64,000 bases of DNA from Desmodesmus armatus (taxonomy: Eukaryota; Chlorophyta; Chlorophyceae; Sphaeropleales; Scenedesmaceae), in assembly GCA_007449985.2 (NCBI GenBank), contig VIIQ02000068.1, positions 248,001 through 312,000 on the forward strand, read 5' to 3'. The position numbers and the translations under genes are program-made. Position 1 is the stretch's first letter; every line of letters starts with the position of its first letter. The notes under the pieces were generated by a model. The model did no database searches and was not told where the DNA came from. It saw only the letters and a program-made list of their open reading frames with translations. Positions 45,938 to 56,920 of the stretch are shown one piece after another.

Positions 45938-48900
45938 TCACAGCTCATCTGCAGGCAGCAGGCAGTGACTGTTGTTAGTGAGCCGCTTGACCAGCTGCAC
46001 AGCAGCAATGGCAGGTGGCAGCACAGGCAGTGGCCACAGGTTGGCAGGTGCACCCACATGTACGGCATGTGTCGTCAGTGCAACAGCTACATAGCTACCA
46101 TTGCAAGGCTCGATGCTTGCCACAAGAAGATGCTGACGCTCTGGGCAGCTGAAATAAGTTGCAAGCACATGCAAGCTGTCAATGAACCACTGTTCGCACC
46201 ACATGCTGCCAACAATGCAAGATCCTGCTTGAAGCAAGAGAATTGTGCATGGCCTACCGCTCACCTTTGCCGGTTTTGGTGCTGTTCTCAGCTGTGACTT
46301 GTGGCAACGCCTGTAAACTCCCAGCAGTTGTCTGCTGGTCCCGCCGCTGCTGCAGCAGCTCCAGGGCCCGTTTGTGTAGCTTCACATCCAACGCATTCAG
46401 CTGCCTGCAAGACAGACAGTGACAATGCTGACATCAGCTGGGTGTAGAAGTGTGTTGACATCAACTCTCCACCACCAGTGGCGCGGGTTTCGAAGGCCAG
46501 TGCACGTCCAACAGCTGCTGAGCTCTAGGCAGGATGATCGCCAATCTACAGTTCACCCTACACGCACCTACTGCTGCTGTAAAGCATGTTCCTGCAACCC
46601 ACTCTGCAGGTACAGCAGCCTGACGGCAAAGCGCCTGGACCGGCGAGCATGTGAAGGTTGGCTGCTGAGCCGCCAGGCTGGTAAGCCATGGGACCAACTA
46701 CACAGATGGTTCCATGGCTTATGCTGATGTCCCTCCTGGATTGCTTGCAGGTGCCTCGCATGTTCATAGTATGCTAGCTACACATGCAACCTCTATGCCT
46801 TGCACACACCTGATCTCCTCGATGACTGCCTCAGGTATCCGCTTGCGGTCCTCCTTGTCAAAGTAAACCTGCCGGTAGTCGTTCAGCCGCAGGTTGAGCA
46901 TGCTGGTCTTCTTGCGGCTGCTGTTGCGGTTCTGCGCCCGCTTGGCACACTTCTGGAACTCAGCGCCCAGCGCAAGCTCTGCATGTTGGAGCACGACAGG
47001 CGAGGCCAGTGTGGTGTAGACGGCAGGGGAGTGGTGTGAGGTGCCCGTGCATATTACACAACAGGGTGGATTGGGTCGCTGAGCAGACATGCGGCGTTGG
47101 TTGGCGGGAGCGCAACTATGAAGTCACCAGGAAACGATTTTGAGATACATTGGGCGGCTGACAAGCATGCTAGCCCAGCACTGTGGGGCCTATGATGACT
47201 AACTATCTCCAAAAAGAGCTGCCCTTCCTGCTGACAGATTGCAGCATGCAATAGCAGCCCCGGCAGACAGCACTGCGATAGTTATTGCTCACCCAGTGTG
47301 GGGTCTGTCTTGCTTTCTGCTGCCTTGAGCTCCCTCCTGCGAACCTCCTCAGTGCGCGCTGCAACGAGGTCTCCTTGCGCAACGGTCACCTCTGCCTTGG
47401 CAGCATTGAGACGACCCCGCAGCTCACGCAGCTCTGGCTGAGTCGCCTTGCGCTGCAGTCCAAAAAATACAGTCATCCCGCCAGCCAAAAGCAGCAGACA
47501 AGGGTCGAAGATTGATGTCGACAATATCATATGACGGTATATTCAGGCTTTCCAGGCAACAACACTGAGGTACACCAGGCCTGGGGAGCAGGGAGGAGTG
47601 GATGCTGTGACATTCAACCTCAGGTGGGCGTGCCATCCCCAGCACAACCAACTGCTAGTATGGTAACAGGACGTTTGCAGCATTCCCAGCACGCAGCATT
47701 ACCTGCACAAGCTCGTTCCACTGCTGCTGCAGCTCCGAGAGTAGCGCACGATGTTTCCTAGTAGCCGCCGCCAGCTGGTGAATGTCTGGCTTGGAGCTGG
47801 CGTCAGCATACACGTCATCTTCGACCGGTGGTAGCGGCGCATCGCCTGCCTTCATGGCGTCATCCCAAGTCAACGACCGCGACTTCTCAACATTAGCACT
47901 GGCAGCCTGGCAGGACCAGACAAGGAGACAAAGAAGGAGAAGGAGATGAAATGATTGCGAGAAGGCGATGAGGAGAAGGGGATGAGCGATTGTGACTTCT
48001 CTACATTGGCAGTGGCGCTCTACGAGGACGAGACAAGGAGGCAGGGGAGTGACATAAGCAGCATATGCAACAGGATGAGGATGCTTTCATGATAATCGGA
48101 CGCACGCATGCCCCGTGATTGCAAACACGCGCCAGGTGCCAATACGCACTGCATGCACCATGACGCACGGACACACTGCCGCACCCTCTTGCGCCTACGC
48201 CCTCACCTCGCCTGCGCCATACGCTGCGCCACCCAGTGGCATCTTGAGTGCTGCTGCTGCTGACTCGGTACTAGGGAACAGCTTCTCCGTCGTGCCGACA
48301 TGCTCGAACCGCTCAATACGCTTCAGTGCGAACTCCAGCAACTCATCTGCAGCACATGCATCACACACACATGACAAATAGCACACATCAGAACATGCGC
48401 AGTATGCACGGTACTCACTGGGTTCGCCCACGAGAGGACGAGTGATGCAGTTCGCAACAGAAAGACGATCGAGCAGGACGACCCTGTCATGGCGCTGTAC
48501 CTCTGCACTGCACTTCGCCATTGCAGGTGGGGCAAGACAATATTGCACCCAAGCCCCTGCTTACTCAGTTGCTTGATAGCCCTACACCAGCAGCTCTCGC
48601 AGACCCCACCCAGGCCAGTACTCACCTGCGATGGCACTATCCTTTAACATGCATGAGCGCATTTCAGCTGCCTTGTCCCAGTGGCTGTAGTTGGTCAAGC
48701 CCAGCACCTGCATCATTACGAGGGACAGTCCAGGGGGAAAGCCTTTGCGGGTGGTAGAGGTTGCAACTGGTTGGGTGACCAGCAGCAGGACTGGCACAAC
48801 ACAGACACCTAGATCTGCTCCTGAGCTGGATGCAGCCACGTCAAGCATCACAGCATGCTGGGGTGCTCTGTGTATGTGTGCCATGTGGACAATGGCGTCT

Positions 48901-50570
48901 GCGTCTGCTGCTTCCGTTGGGGTGCTTTGTCAAATGGTTATGCGACCACAGCACCACAGCATACATGTTGTCAGCCATGCTCACCTGCAGCGCCTCGCCA
49001 TTGTGTAGCAGCTCCGATGCAATGGGGTGATGGATGAAATCCTGCAGGCAGGGACATACACACAGTCCCAGTCGGTTGCTGAGTCCTCATACACTGCTTA
49101 TGTCAGCACACCTTGGGAGGCTGCAGCTAGCACGCAGGAGCTATGCACCAGCCACTCCACACAGTTGCAGGCCGGTTGGTCACCCCCCCATATGACTACG
49201 TCACTGCCCACTTCGGCCCAGCTTGCAACCTCCAGCAGCAGCACTATTGACTCGTAGCTGAGGTTGCTGCAGGCCCACCTGCAGCGACATGACCATGGGG
49301 TTGTCGTACGAGTCCAAGTTGGGCACCAGTCGGGTCTTCTCCTCTTCACTCAGCTCCCACTTTGACGTGTTGGTAAACTTGTTCCAGTAGTACCGCCGCC
49401 CGTCATCTGCACGTTGCTCAGCCCAAACACCTGCAGCGGCAGCAATAAGGAGGGGAGGTTCGTCACTTGCCGTGTCACAGTGCGGCGCACACATTGGTGG
49501 CCAGGGGCAGAGGCGATGCAGAGCCGTATACGGGTGCAGCAAACAAGCAAGCAGCCCTGCTGGACGCACTACCATTGCCACTGCTACTGCCGCTGCCACC
49601 AACCGCGCCACTGCAGCTGCCACGCCAGGCTCTGGAGCTGCGTACCCCCCGCCGCATTGTGTGGGATTGATGAGAAGCAGCGGCAGCTGCTGCTGCCACC
49701 CTGCGCGTGCCCTCGTACCTGGCGCCTCCAAGGGGACAGCCTTCAGAGCAGTCAACTGCCCAAGACGAAGCAGCAGCGCAGGACAGCACAGACAGCAAAT
49801 CCTTAGGGACTCCAGCAACATCATTTCAGGGTGACTCCAGCACATACATCACCGAGAAGCACACATACCAAAGAGGGGCTAGAGAGCTGCCTTGCCATGC
49901 CATTAACCAGTGAGTGCGCTGTCATGTGCTGTGCGCTGCAGCAGCCTCTGCTCTGACGGACAAGTGGACCGGCAAGTAGGCAGCTACAAGGTGCCTTGTG
50001 AGCATGAGTCAGAATGCCGCTGCCAGCTGCGTCCACCTTTGGTTTGATGTCGTTGACAAAGAAGGGAATGAGGTAGGACCAAGGCCACACATCATCTGTC
50101 ACCACCCTATTCTTGGGCTTGACGTAGGCCTTTGACCGCCGCAGCTGCCTGGCGGCCACCTCTATGGCAAACTCATATGCGCTCAGCACACGCTGCACAG
50201 GGTCACGCAGCTGTGTCACGACTGCAGTCTCTGCAGGCAGCTGCTCCACGACACTGAAGTCGTCGTGACTGGACAACAGATAGCACTGCGGCAGGTCTGT
50301 GTTGATGCGCAAGTGGTCATAGGCCTTGGGGCACCGCCGCCTGCCTGGTGTGCCGATCCTGAGGAGGCAGGAGTAGAAGGTCCTGCCTGCTGTGCGTGGA
50401 ATGTGCAGGAAGTAGACCATGTTGTTGCCTGTGTACGGCACTGCCTCCTTGGTGTTGGCCTTGTAGTACTCCTGCAGCAGGCCCTTGCAGTCCGTATCTG
50501 CGCGTGCTGGCGTGCTGCATGCCAGCAGCCCAAGGCACAAGAACAGCGCCTGTGCCAACTTGAGCTGCAT
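45938..50570 (-). CDS. ER-type sulfotransferase with an internal WW domain and C-terminal KDEL
   Basis: Twelve exons, all phases agreeing: 50570-50037, 49755-49719, 49430-49279, 49041-48985, 48707-48626, 48502-48419, 48346-48207, 47906-47703, 47452-47293, 46978-46810, 46404-46265, 45948-45938; about 589 residues. Signal peptide: MQLKLAQALFLCLGLLACSTPARA. PAPS-binding motifs: MVYFLHIPRTAGRTF (5'-phosphosulfate loop, about 52-65) and LRDPVQRVLSAYE (3'-phosphate loop, about 121-133). Residues 191-220 form a WW domain (VWAEQ...DGRRYYWNKFTNTSKWEL, Trp193 and Trp215). The sulfotransferase fold then resumes: HNGEALQVLGLTNYSHWDKA, LLEFALKRIERFEHVGTTEK, VIEEIRQLNALDVKLHKRAL, interrupted by a coiled coil (about 380-445). 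The last 11-base exon gives ...KTGKDEL and a stop. The family includes heparan-sulfate O-sulfotransferases and plant tyrosylprotein sulfotransferase; the acceptor substrate is not determinable. KDEL predicts ER retention. Confidence 0.87.
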
Positions 50571-51082
50571 GTCTCGCTGCTTGCTGGCTGGCTGCTGCAG
50601 CTTAGCTGATCTAACTGGGCCTTCAAGGCTTGTACTGTTAGTGGATGATAGAGCAACCACCCCCTGACGCTGCACCACTGACCACTGCTCCCGATCTCAC
50701 GCAGAAAACGACCGTATCATTTTCGACTGTTCGTTTACGAGCCAAGACCGGTCTTGGCTTGTTCTTTGCAGTTTTGCCTCGGCTGAACAAACTTCTTGTC
50801 TGGTGTACGACACTGTTTATCAAACAACAACAATCAAGCCGATTGTAAAGGAGATTGACGATGGACGGCATTTGGAGTTTGCTTGAGCGTTTGGCAGGCC
50901 AGGCTGCACTGAAACCAAACAACAGATCAGCCTTGACCAAACTGTCATGTACACCTCCCTTCACTTTCAGCGTCACATCATCGTTATTATGTTGGCTTGA
51001 GCATCAGAAAAGCCAGCCAGCACAACCATGGACGCCTAAACACAGTACATGGCACCCACCCCCTGGGGCCCCCTGACTGAAC
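50571..51082. promoter_or_regulatory. Candidate bidirectional promoter, sulfotransferase / SMU1
   Basis: 512 bp between divergent start codons. It is richer in A/T near 50700-50850 than the flanking genes. No certain core element. Confidence 0.42.
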
Positions 51083-54000
51083 ATGTCGCTAGAGATAGAA
51101 GCAACTGAGTGAGTCCTGTGTGCAACAATCTCAACTTCATGAAGCTCCTCTTTAGCCGAGACCATGCAGTAGTAGCAGCTGCTGCTTTGCAGACGCAGGT
51201 GCAGCAGCAGCAGCAGGCTCACTCACTGATGGACCCTGTCGGTGTATGTGCGCAGTGTCATCAAGGTCATCCTGCAGTTTTGCAAAGAGAATGGCTTGAC
51301 AGAGTCTTTCAACGCGTTGCAGGTGAGGCAGCATGCACACACAGCACCCCAGTGGCGACAGCAGCAACAGCCTGGCATCTGCAGCACACCGTGACAGCAG
51401 ACAAGAGGGAGTGGTGGTGCAACACATATCTGAACATACTTGTGGTTATGAACTAATCATCGTGATACCCCAAGCTCCTACTTTGGCACCTTATTTGCCT
51501 TACCTTACAGGCTTCTCTTTTATTTCTTGCAGAACGAGTGCCATGTGTCACTCAACACAGTGGACAGCATAGAAACGTTTGTGGCAGACATCAATGCAGG
51601 ACGCTGGGATGTGCTGCTGCCTCAAATCGCTCAGCTCAAGCTGCCGCGGTCAAAGCTGGAGAACCTGTATGAGCAGGTGGGTGGCCCAAACTGGCAAGCC
51701 CAACTGCAGCCTAACTGCAGCATCTGCACGGCAGAGCTCAACAGCAGCAGCAGCTGAAACTCTCAGCACCAGTTATTGAAGCAGTATCATGCAGGCAGTC
51801 GTCAAGCATCCAGCAGCTAGCCTACCATCACTGTTACACGTCCCAAATCCTCCACCTTGTGTACGCGCACGCAGTAGGACCCAATGCACAGGTGTAGGAT
51901 GGTTGGCTCAGATCATGTCCTAGGTTTGTGACACCCTGCTTATTGCAGCAGAGCTGTGCTGTGCTGTGCTATGCTGTGCAGGTCGTGCTGGAGCTGGTTG
52001 AGCTGCGGGAGCTGGACACAGCCAGGGCCATGCTCAAACAGACGCAGGTGCGCGGCGTGCTGCGTGCGGCAATGCACGCCTGCTGCGCAGCCACAGCAAC
52101 AGCTGTGTCAGCGCAGATGCAGTAACGGCAATGTCAGCGCAGACGCAGCAAACAGCGGTGTCAGCGCAGATGCAGCAGCAGCCGTGTCAGCGCAGATGCA
52201 GCAACAGCCGTGTCAGCTGTGCCCGGGGTACCCAGACTGCTGAGTCACGTTGACATTGCAACAGACTCGGCTCAGGGGCCAAGGCTGTGCGCACACTCCC
52301 CTGGACAGCGCAGAAGCAGCGGTCGTGTTCCTTGTGCAAGTTGTGCTAGGTTTTGTACTCAAACTCTGCACATGCCTATGGGACGCCCTTTTCGGCATCA
52401 TACCATGCTGTGTCTACAGGTACTGCAGCGGCTGAAACAGGAGGATCCAGAACGCTATGCGCGCATGGAGCAGCTGACAGGCAGGACGTACAGCGATGTG
52501 CGGGACTTGTATGGCGCCAACAGCAGCAAAGAGAAGCGGAGAGCAGCGCTGGCTAATGCCTTGGCTGCAGAGGTGCGCGGCTGCCAGCGGCAGCAGCAGT
52601 CTTGTGAGGCATCTGTGCAGTGGTCTTTGGCAGCCAAAATTCTTGCCACTGAGGTTTCCGTGCAGCCATTGGAATCGTATGGTGTCAAACATCAGAAGTT
52701 GCATGATGAGCTGAAGGACGGCAAAATACGTCCTCTAGGTGGCGGGTGTGGTGCTTTTTTTGAGGTGAAGATTGGTAGCTGTACAGTCACCGTGCTGCCG
52801 CATGGTGTGCTGCTGTTGCTGCAGGTCACTATGGTTCCTCCCTCACGGCTCATGTCCATTGTTGGACAAGCGGTCAAGTGGTGAGTGACTGCATACCCGA
52901 ATATGCGTTTGCACCACAGTACCACAGGCAGCAGTCTCGCAATAAGCATGCTGTGGGCGTGCAGCTTTGATTGACACGCAGGTGTTGTTGCCTCACCAGC
53001 GATCAGCAACCCGCCAGCTGGAGACGGCGGGAAGCTGACGGCCAGCGCACCAGCAGCAGCAGATCCCACTAGTCACATTCGATATCACAAAGGGTCAGGG
53101 CACCTGTAGTGCTAACCGCATGTCGACTTGTCCAGCAGTCTCACTGGCAATCGAGCCGTGCTGGCCTGTGTCCACTGAATGTTGACCTGCAGGCAGCAGA
53201 GTCAAGGCTTGTTGCCGGCGGGTACAGCCTTTGACTTGTTCAGGGGCACTGCTGCATCAGCGCGGGACGAGATCGAGACGTACCCCACACAGCTGGCAGC
53301 AAAGGTCACGTTTGGAGCCAAAACGCACCCAGAGGTAAGGCTGGCGGGGCATGTGCTTGAGGCCACTGGCAGTGGTGGCACTACAATAGAGCTACTGAAA
53401 CAGCTGCTGCAGCGGTTGTTGTGACAGCTGCAGGTGTGCCTGCAGGCCTAGCTGCCGCAGGCCTGTGATAGGATAGCACGCACGCTGTGCTCGGTGTGTT
53501 TGGCAATAACATACACTCAAAGCCAGCTGTGATGTTGCGGAGGGCAAGAGGAAGGAAGAAGGAAAATGCTATGCATGAAGCTGCTTGTGTGGGCTGCATT
53601 GTGGTGATGTTGCAGGTGGCTGTGTTCTCTCCAGATGGCACGTTGTTGGTCACAGGCAGCACAGACGGTTTCATTGAGGTGGGTGGGTGTGTTGGTGCGG
53701 AACGCGCTGCTGTTATGGCATATGGCGCCAGAGATGTCACTCACTATTCACAAACTTCACTGCGGCCTGAGTCTTTGCGATCCTGCATGTGGCACTGTGG
53801 GATCTGCTACAGCCTTGCATGTCCCGGTGTGCTCAGTAGAGGGGTTCAATCACACATGTTGCCTGTGCGTTGCCAATTGCAGCTGTGTTGCCATCTCTCC
53901 CAAGTGCTCTGAGCAAGGACGCGCTGGCATCTGCCGCATGCTATGCTTGACACGCTAGCTTCAGCACAGAACTGCCAACTGCCTGCCTGCCGGTGTACAT

Positions 54001-56148
54001 CTCACTCATTTGTTTTTCCGCTGTGTGTGCAGGTGTGGGACCCTGTGACTGGCAAGCTGAAGAAGGACCTCACGTATCAGGCCGAGGAGCTGTTCATGAT
54101 GCATGAGGAAGCCGTGCTGGCATTGGCTTTCAACAGGGAGAGCAGCGTGCTGGTGTCAGGTGGGCTGGGTGACCACCCTGTGGTGCTGGCCAGCCGCCAC
54201 ATGCGGTGGCAGCACTTGATTTCGGTAGCTTCTGCTCACGCAGACTTACAGCATGCACCCTGCGCGAAGCTGGCGCGGCCTGCGTGAAGGTTCCAGTGCC
54301 AGATTTGTTGTGTTGGTCCTTGGTTGCAGCGTTGCTACACACCTTGGGTTGGCGTGTGCCATACAGTCTGCAGAATGGGTCGACCCTGTTGGGCAGTGCC
54401 GTTGAAGTGTGGCAAAGATGTCCATGCAACTTACTTCTCAAATATGTATCTTGCGTGCATGTGCTGTGTGGTGCAGGCAGTATGGAGGGCAAGATCAAGG
54501 TGTGGCGCATCAGCAGCGGTCAGTGCCTCAGGCGCTTTGACCACGCACACTCCCAGGGAGTGACCTGCGTGGCGCTGTCAAGGGACGGCACTCAGGTGAG
54601 GGAAGGGCTCGCTGGCGGCTGCTGCTGGCCTGCCTTGCAAATCAACTGTTTGGGATGAGTGGCTCGAACCGTCAGTGATACTGCATCAGTCATCATTCAG
54701 CGTGTCTGGCATGCGAATGTTGATCCAGCTGTTGCTATCAAGGCATGCTGTGGGGCAAGGTCGCGATTGTGCTCTGCATGATGCAGCTGCCAGCTGGCTC
54801 AAGGAGGTGTGCTTGGTGTTGTGCAGGTGTTGAGTGGGTCGTATGACGGCACCATCCGTGTGCATGGGCTCAAGAGCGGCAAGATGCTCAAGGAGTTCAG
54901 GGGCCACACCAGCTACGTGCAGGCAAGTGTTTGAACCGCTGAGCCTCAGCGGTTCAAAACTTGTTCAGACTGTGTGTAAGGGGCATTCTGTCAAGACTGC
55001 ATGGCTGTTTCTGCCGGCACTTTGCTCCAGTTGAGATCAAGCATTGAGGGATAAGCTGAGGTGTCCATGCTGTTGATGGGTGTGTCTGTGTGCTCCACAC
55101 TTTGCTGGGCCTTGTTGCAGGATGTGCTGTACAGCAGCGATGGCAGCCAGGTGCTGTCGTGCAGCAGCGACGGCACAGTGCGCATCTGGGATGCCAAGAC
55201 GTGCGAGCAGCTGCATGGCTTCAGGTGGGGGTGGGCAGGCGTGCCAGGGGTTTTAATATATGGCTCACGCAGGAAGTGATTGCCATACTGCACACTGTGA
55301 CCACCTGTCACGGGATGATGTGTTGGCTTTTGCGAAGGCTACTGTGGCATTGTTTTTTGAAGGTTCCAGGGCCCCCCCCCCCCGGGACGGCTACTGTGGT
55401 ATGCACTGGCTGCACTGCATGGCAGCGCCATGCCGGTGTACAAGGCCACTCAATGAATTTGTTTTCTATAATGTGGAAATGCAAAGCTTCGTGTTGCTGC
55501 TGCTGTGGCTGCTGTCATGGCTGCAGGCCTCCTGCTGGTGGTGGTGCTAACGAGAAAGAGGACCCTGGTGTGCACAGCATCCTGCTGCACCCACTGCACC
55601 CTGACCAGCTGTTTGTGTCCAACCAGAGCTCGACTTGCTACCTCATGAACATGAACGGGCAGGTCATCAAGGCGCTGCAGTCCGGCAAGCGCCAGGGTGG
55701 AGGTGAGGCAGCGCTGCTAGCTCTTCGTAGGGGCAAGTTGCCTGCTTTATGCCTGCTCAGTAGTGCCTGCTGGGGCCTTGCTGCTGTTTTTCGAATCAGA
55801 AATTCACACTGCACTGCCTTGACACACACTGGTTTGGAGATAGAGCAGCTAGATCTCTTATGCATTTGTGCATGCATGAACAGCAGCCCAAATCACCCTG
55901 TGGCGACTGTTGCGTGTTGCTGCTGTGTGACTGCAGACTTCCGCTCCATCGCCTTGTCGCCACGTGGCGAGTGGGTGTATGCTCTGGGTGAGGACAACGT
56001 GCTGTACTGCTTCAATGTGGGCAGCAGGAAGCTTGAGCACATCATGCCAGTGCATGAGAAGGAGTCCATTGGTGTGGCACACCACCCACACCGGAACCTG
56101 CTGGCGACGTTTGCACAAGAAGGCCCGCTGCTGCTGTGGAAAGCCTGA
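51083..56148 (+). CDS. SMU1: SMU1 spliceosome factor (LisH-CTLH-WD40)
   Basis: Fourteen exons in phase: 51083-51108, 51256-51322, 51533-51676, 51982-52047, 52420-52572, 52825-52880, 53193-53334, 53616-53678, 54033-54159, 54477-54595, 54827-54922, 55121-55224, 55527-55702, 55937-56148; about 516 residues, against 513 in human SMU1. SMU1 with RED acts in spliceosomal B-complex activation in the nucleus. The N-terminus has LisH ([20 protein letters not shown]...) and CTLH ([23 protein letters not shown]) helices, then the SMU1-specific segment [22 protein letters not shown]40 repeats follow: [60 protein letters not shown], and the end [19 protein letters not shown]. Intron 11 has a GC donor (CAG/GCAAGT at 54923). 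Confidence 0.96.
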
Positions 56149-56920
56149 GGCACTTGCAGCAGGATGGGCTGATGTTCGAGAGTTGCAGTGGGAGCCAGCC
56201 AGCTCAATCCACAATACAAGGGGTCGCATGTGTGTGCACACAGCCACCTGCTGCTGCAGCCTTCAAGGCTTGACAGCTTTGCAACAAGGTTGGACGGATT
56301 TGCTGTTTCGTGGCCATGCAGTGGTGAAGGTTCTTGTCTTGTCTTGGTTTTCACTCCTGGCTGTCCCCATCGATGGGCACATGATATCATGTGTGCACCC
56401 GTGTCTGCAGACATTTGCAACTCCTTCGGCCCCAGACAGGACCCATCGCACTCCAGGCCTCACATTAACATCAACGTACTTGCAAGGCACCATAGAGGCG
56501 CACTTCTTCCAATGGGGAAAGCGCAGGGTGCGTGAGCATCATGATCAGCAACCCCCGCCGCACATTCAGGGCCCAGCTGATCTCGTGGCCAACTTTAATG
56601 CATTGGCGTAGCGTTCAAATTTCAAACCGAAGCAGCGGAAAGTCCCTCGGGGCAAGATGGGCCTCTGCAGCTAGTGCAAGTCCGCCAGATACACTTGCTC
56701 ATGCATGAGCATTCAATGAAAGCAAGCATCAACAAAATCTCATATTAGTTGACTCTCATCGCGTTCCGCGTCTTGCCAGGTTAGTCAAACAATGCCGTGT
56801 ACGACTTTGACAGGACTTTGACAGGAACCTTGCCTTTGCTTCATCTGTAGCGCTGCGGTGCTCGCAAGTGTTTACCAGCCAGTACTAGAAGCTGTATCAA
56901 GAAAGCACAAAAGCAACAAC
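56149..56920. other. Intergenic region between SMU1 and the Cys-containing secreted protein gene
   Basis: Holds the SMU1 3' UTR and the upstream region of the next gene, which lies in the same direction. No coding segment is supported. Confidence 0.5.

Noticed and set aside
45938..46264. Sulfotransferase ending at the in-exon stop (GKGER)
   Set aside because: A consensus donor (AAAG/GTGAGC) precedes that stop and the next acceptor gives KDEL in exact phase, so the spliced form is preferred, though retention remains possible.
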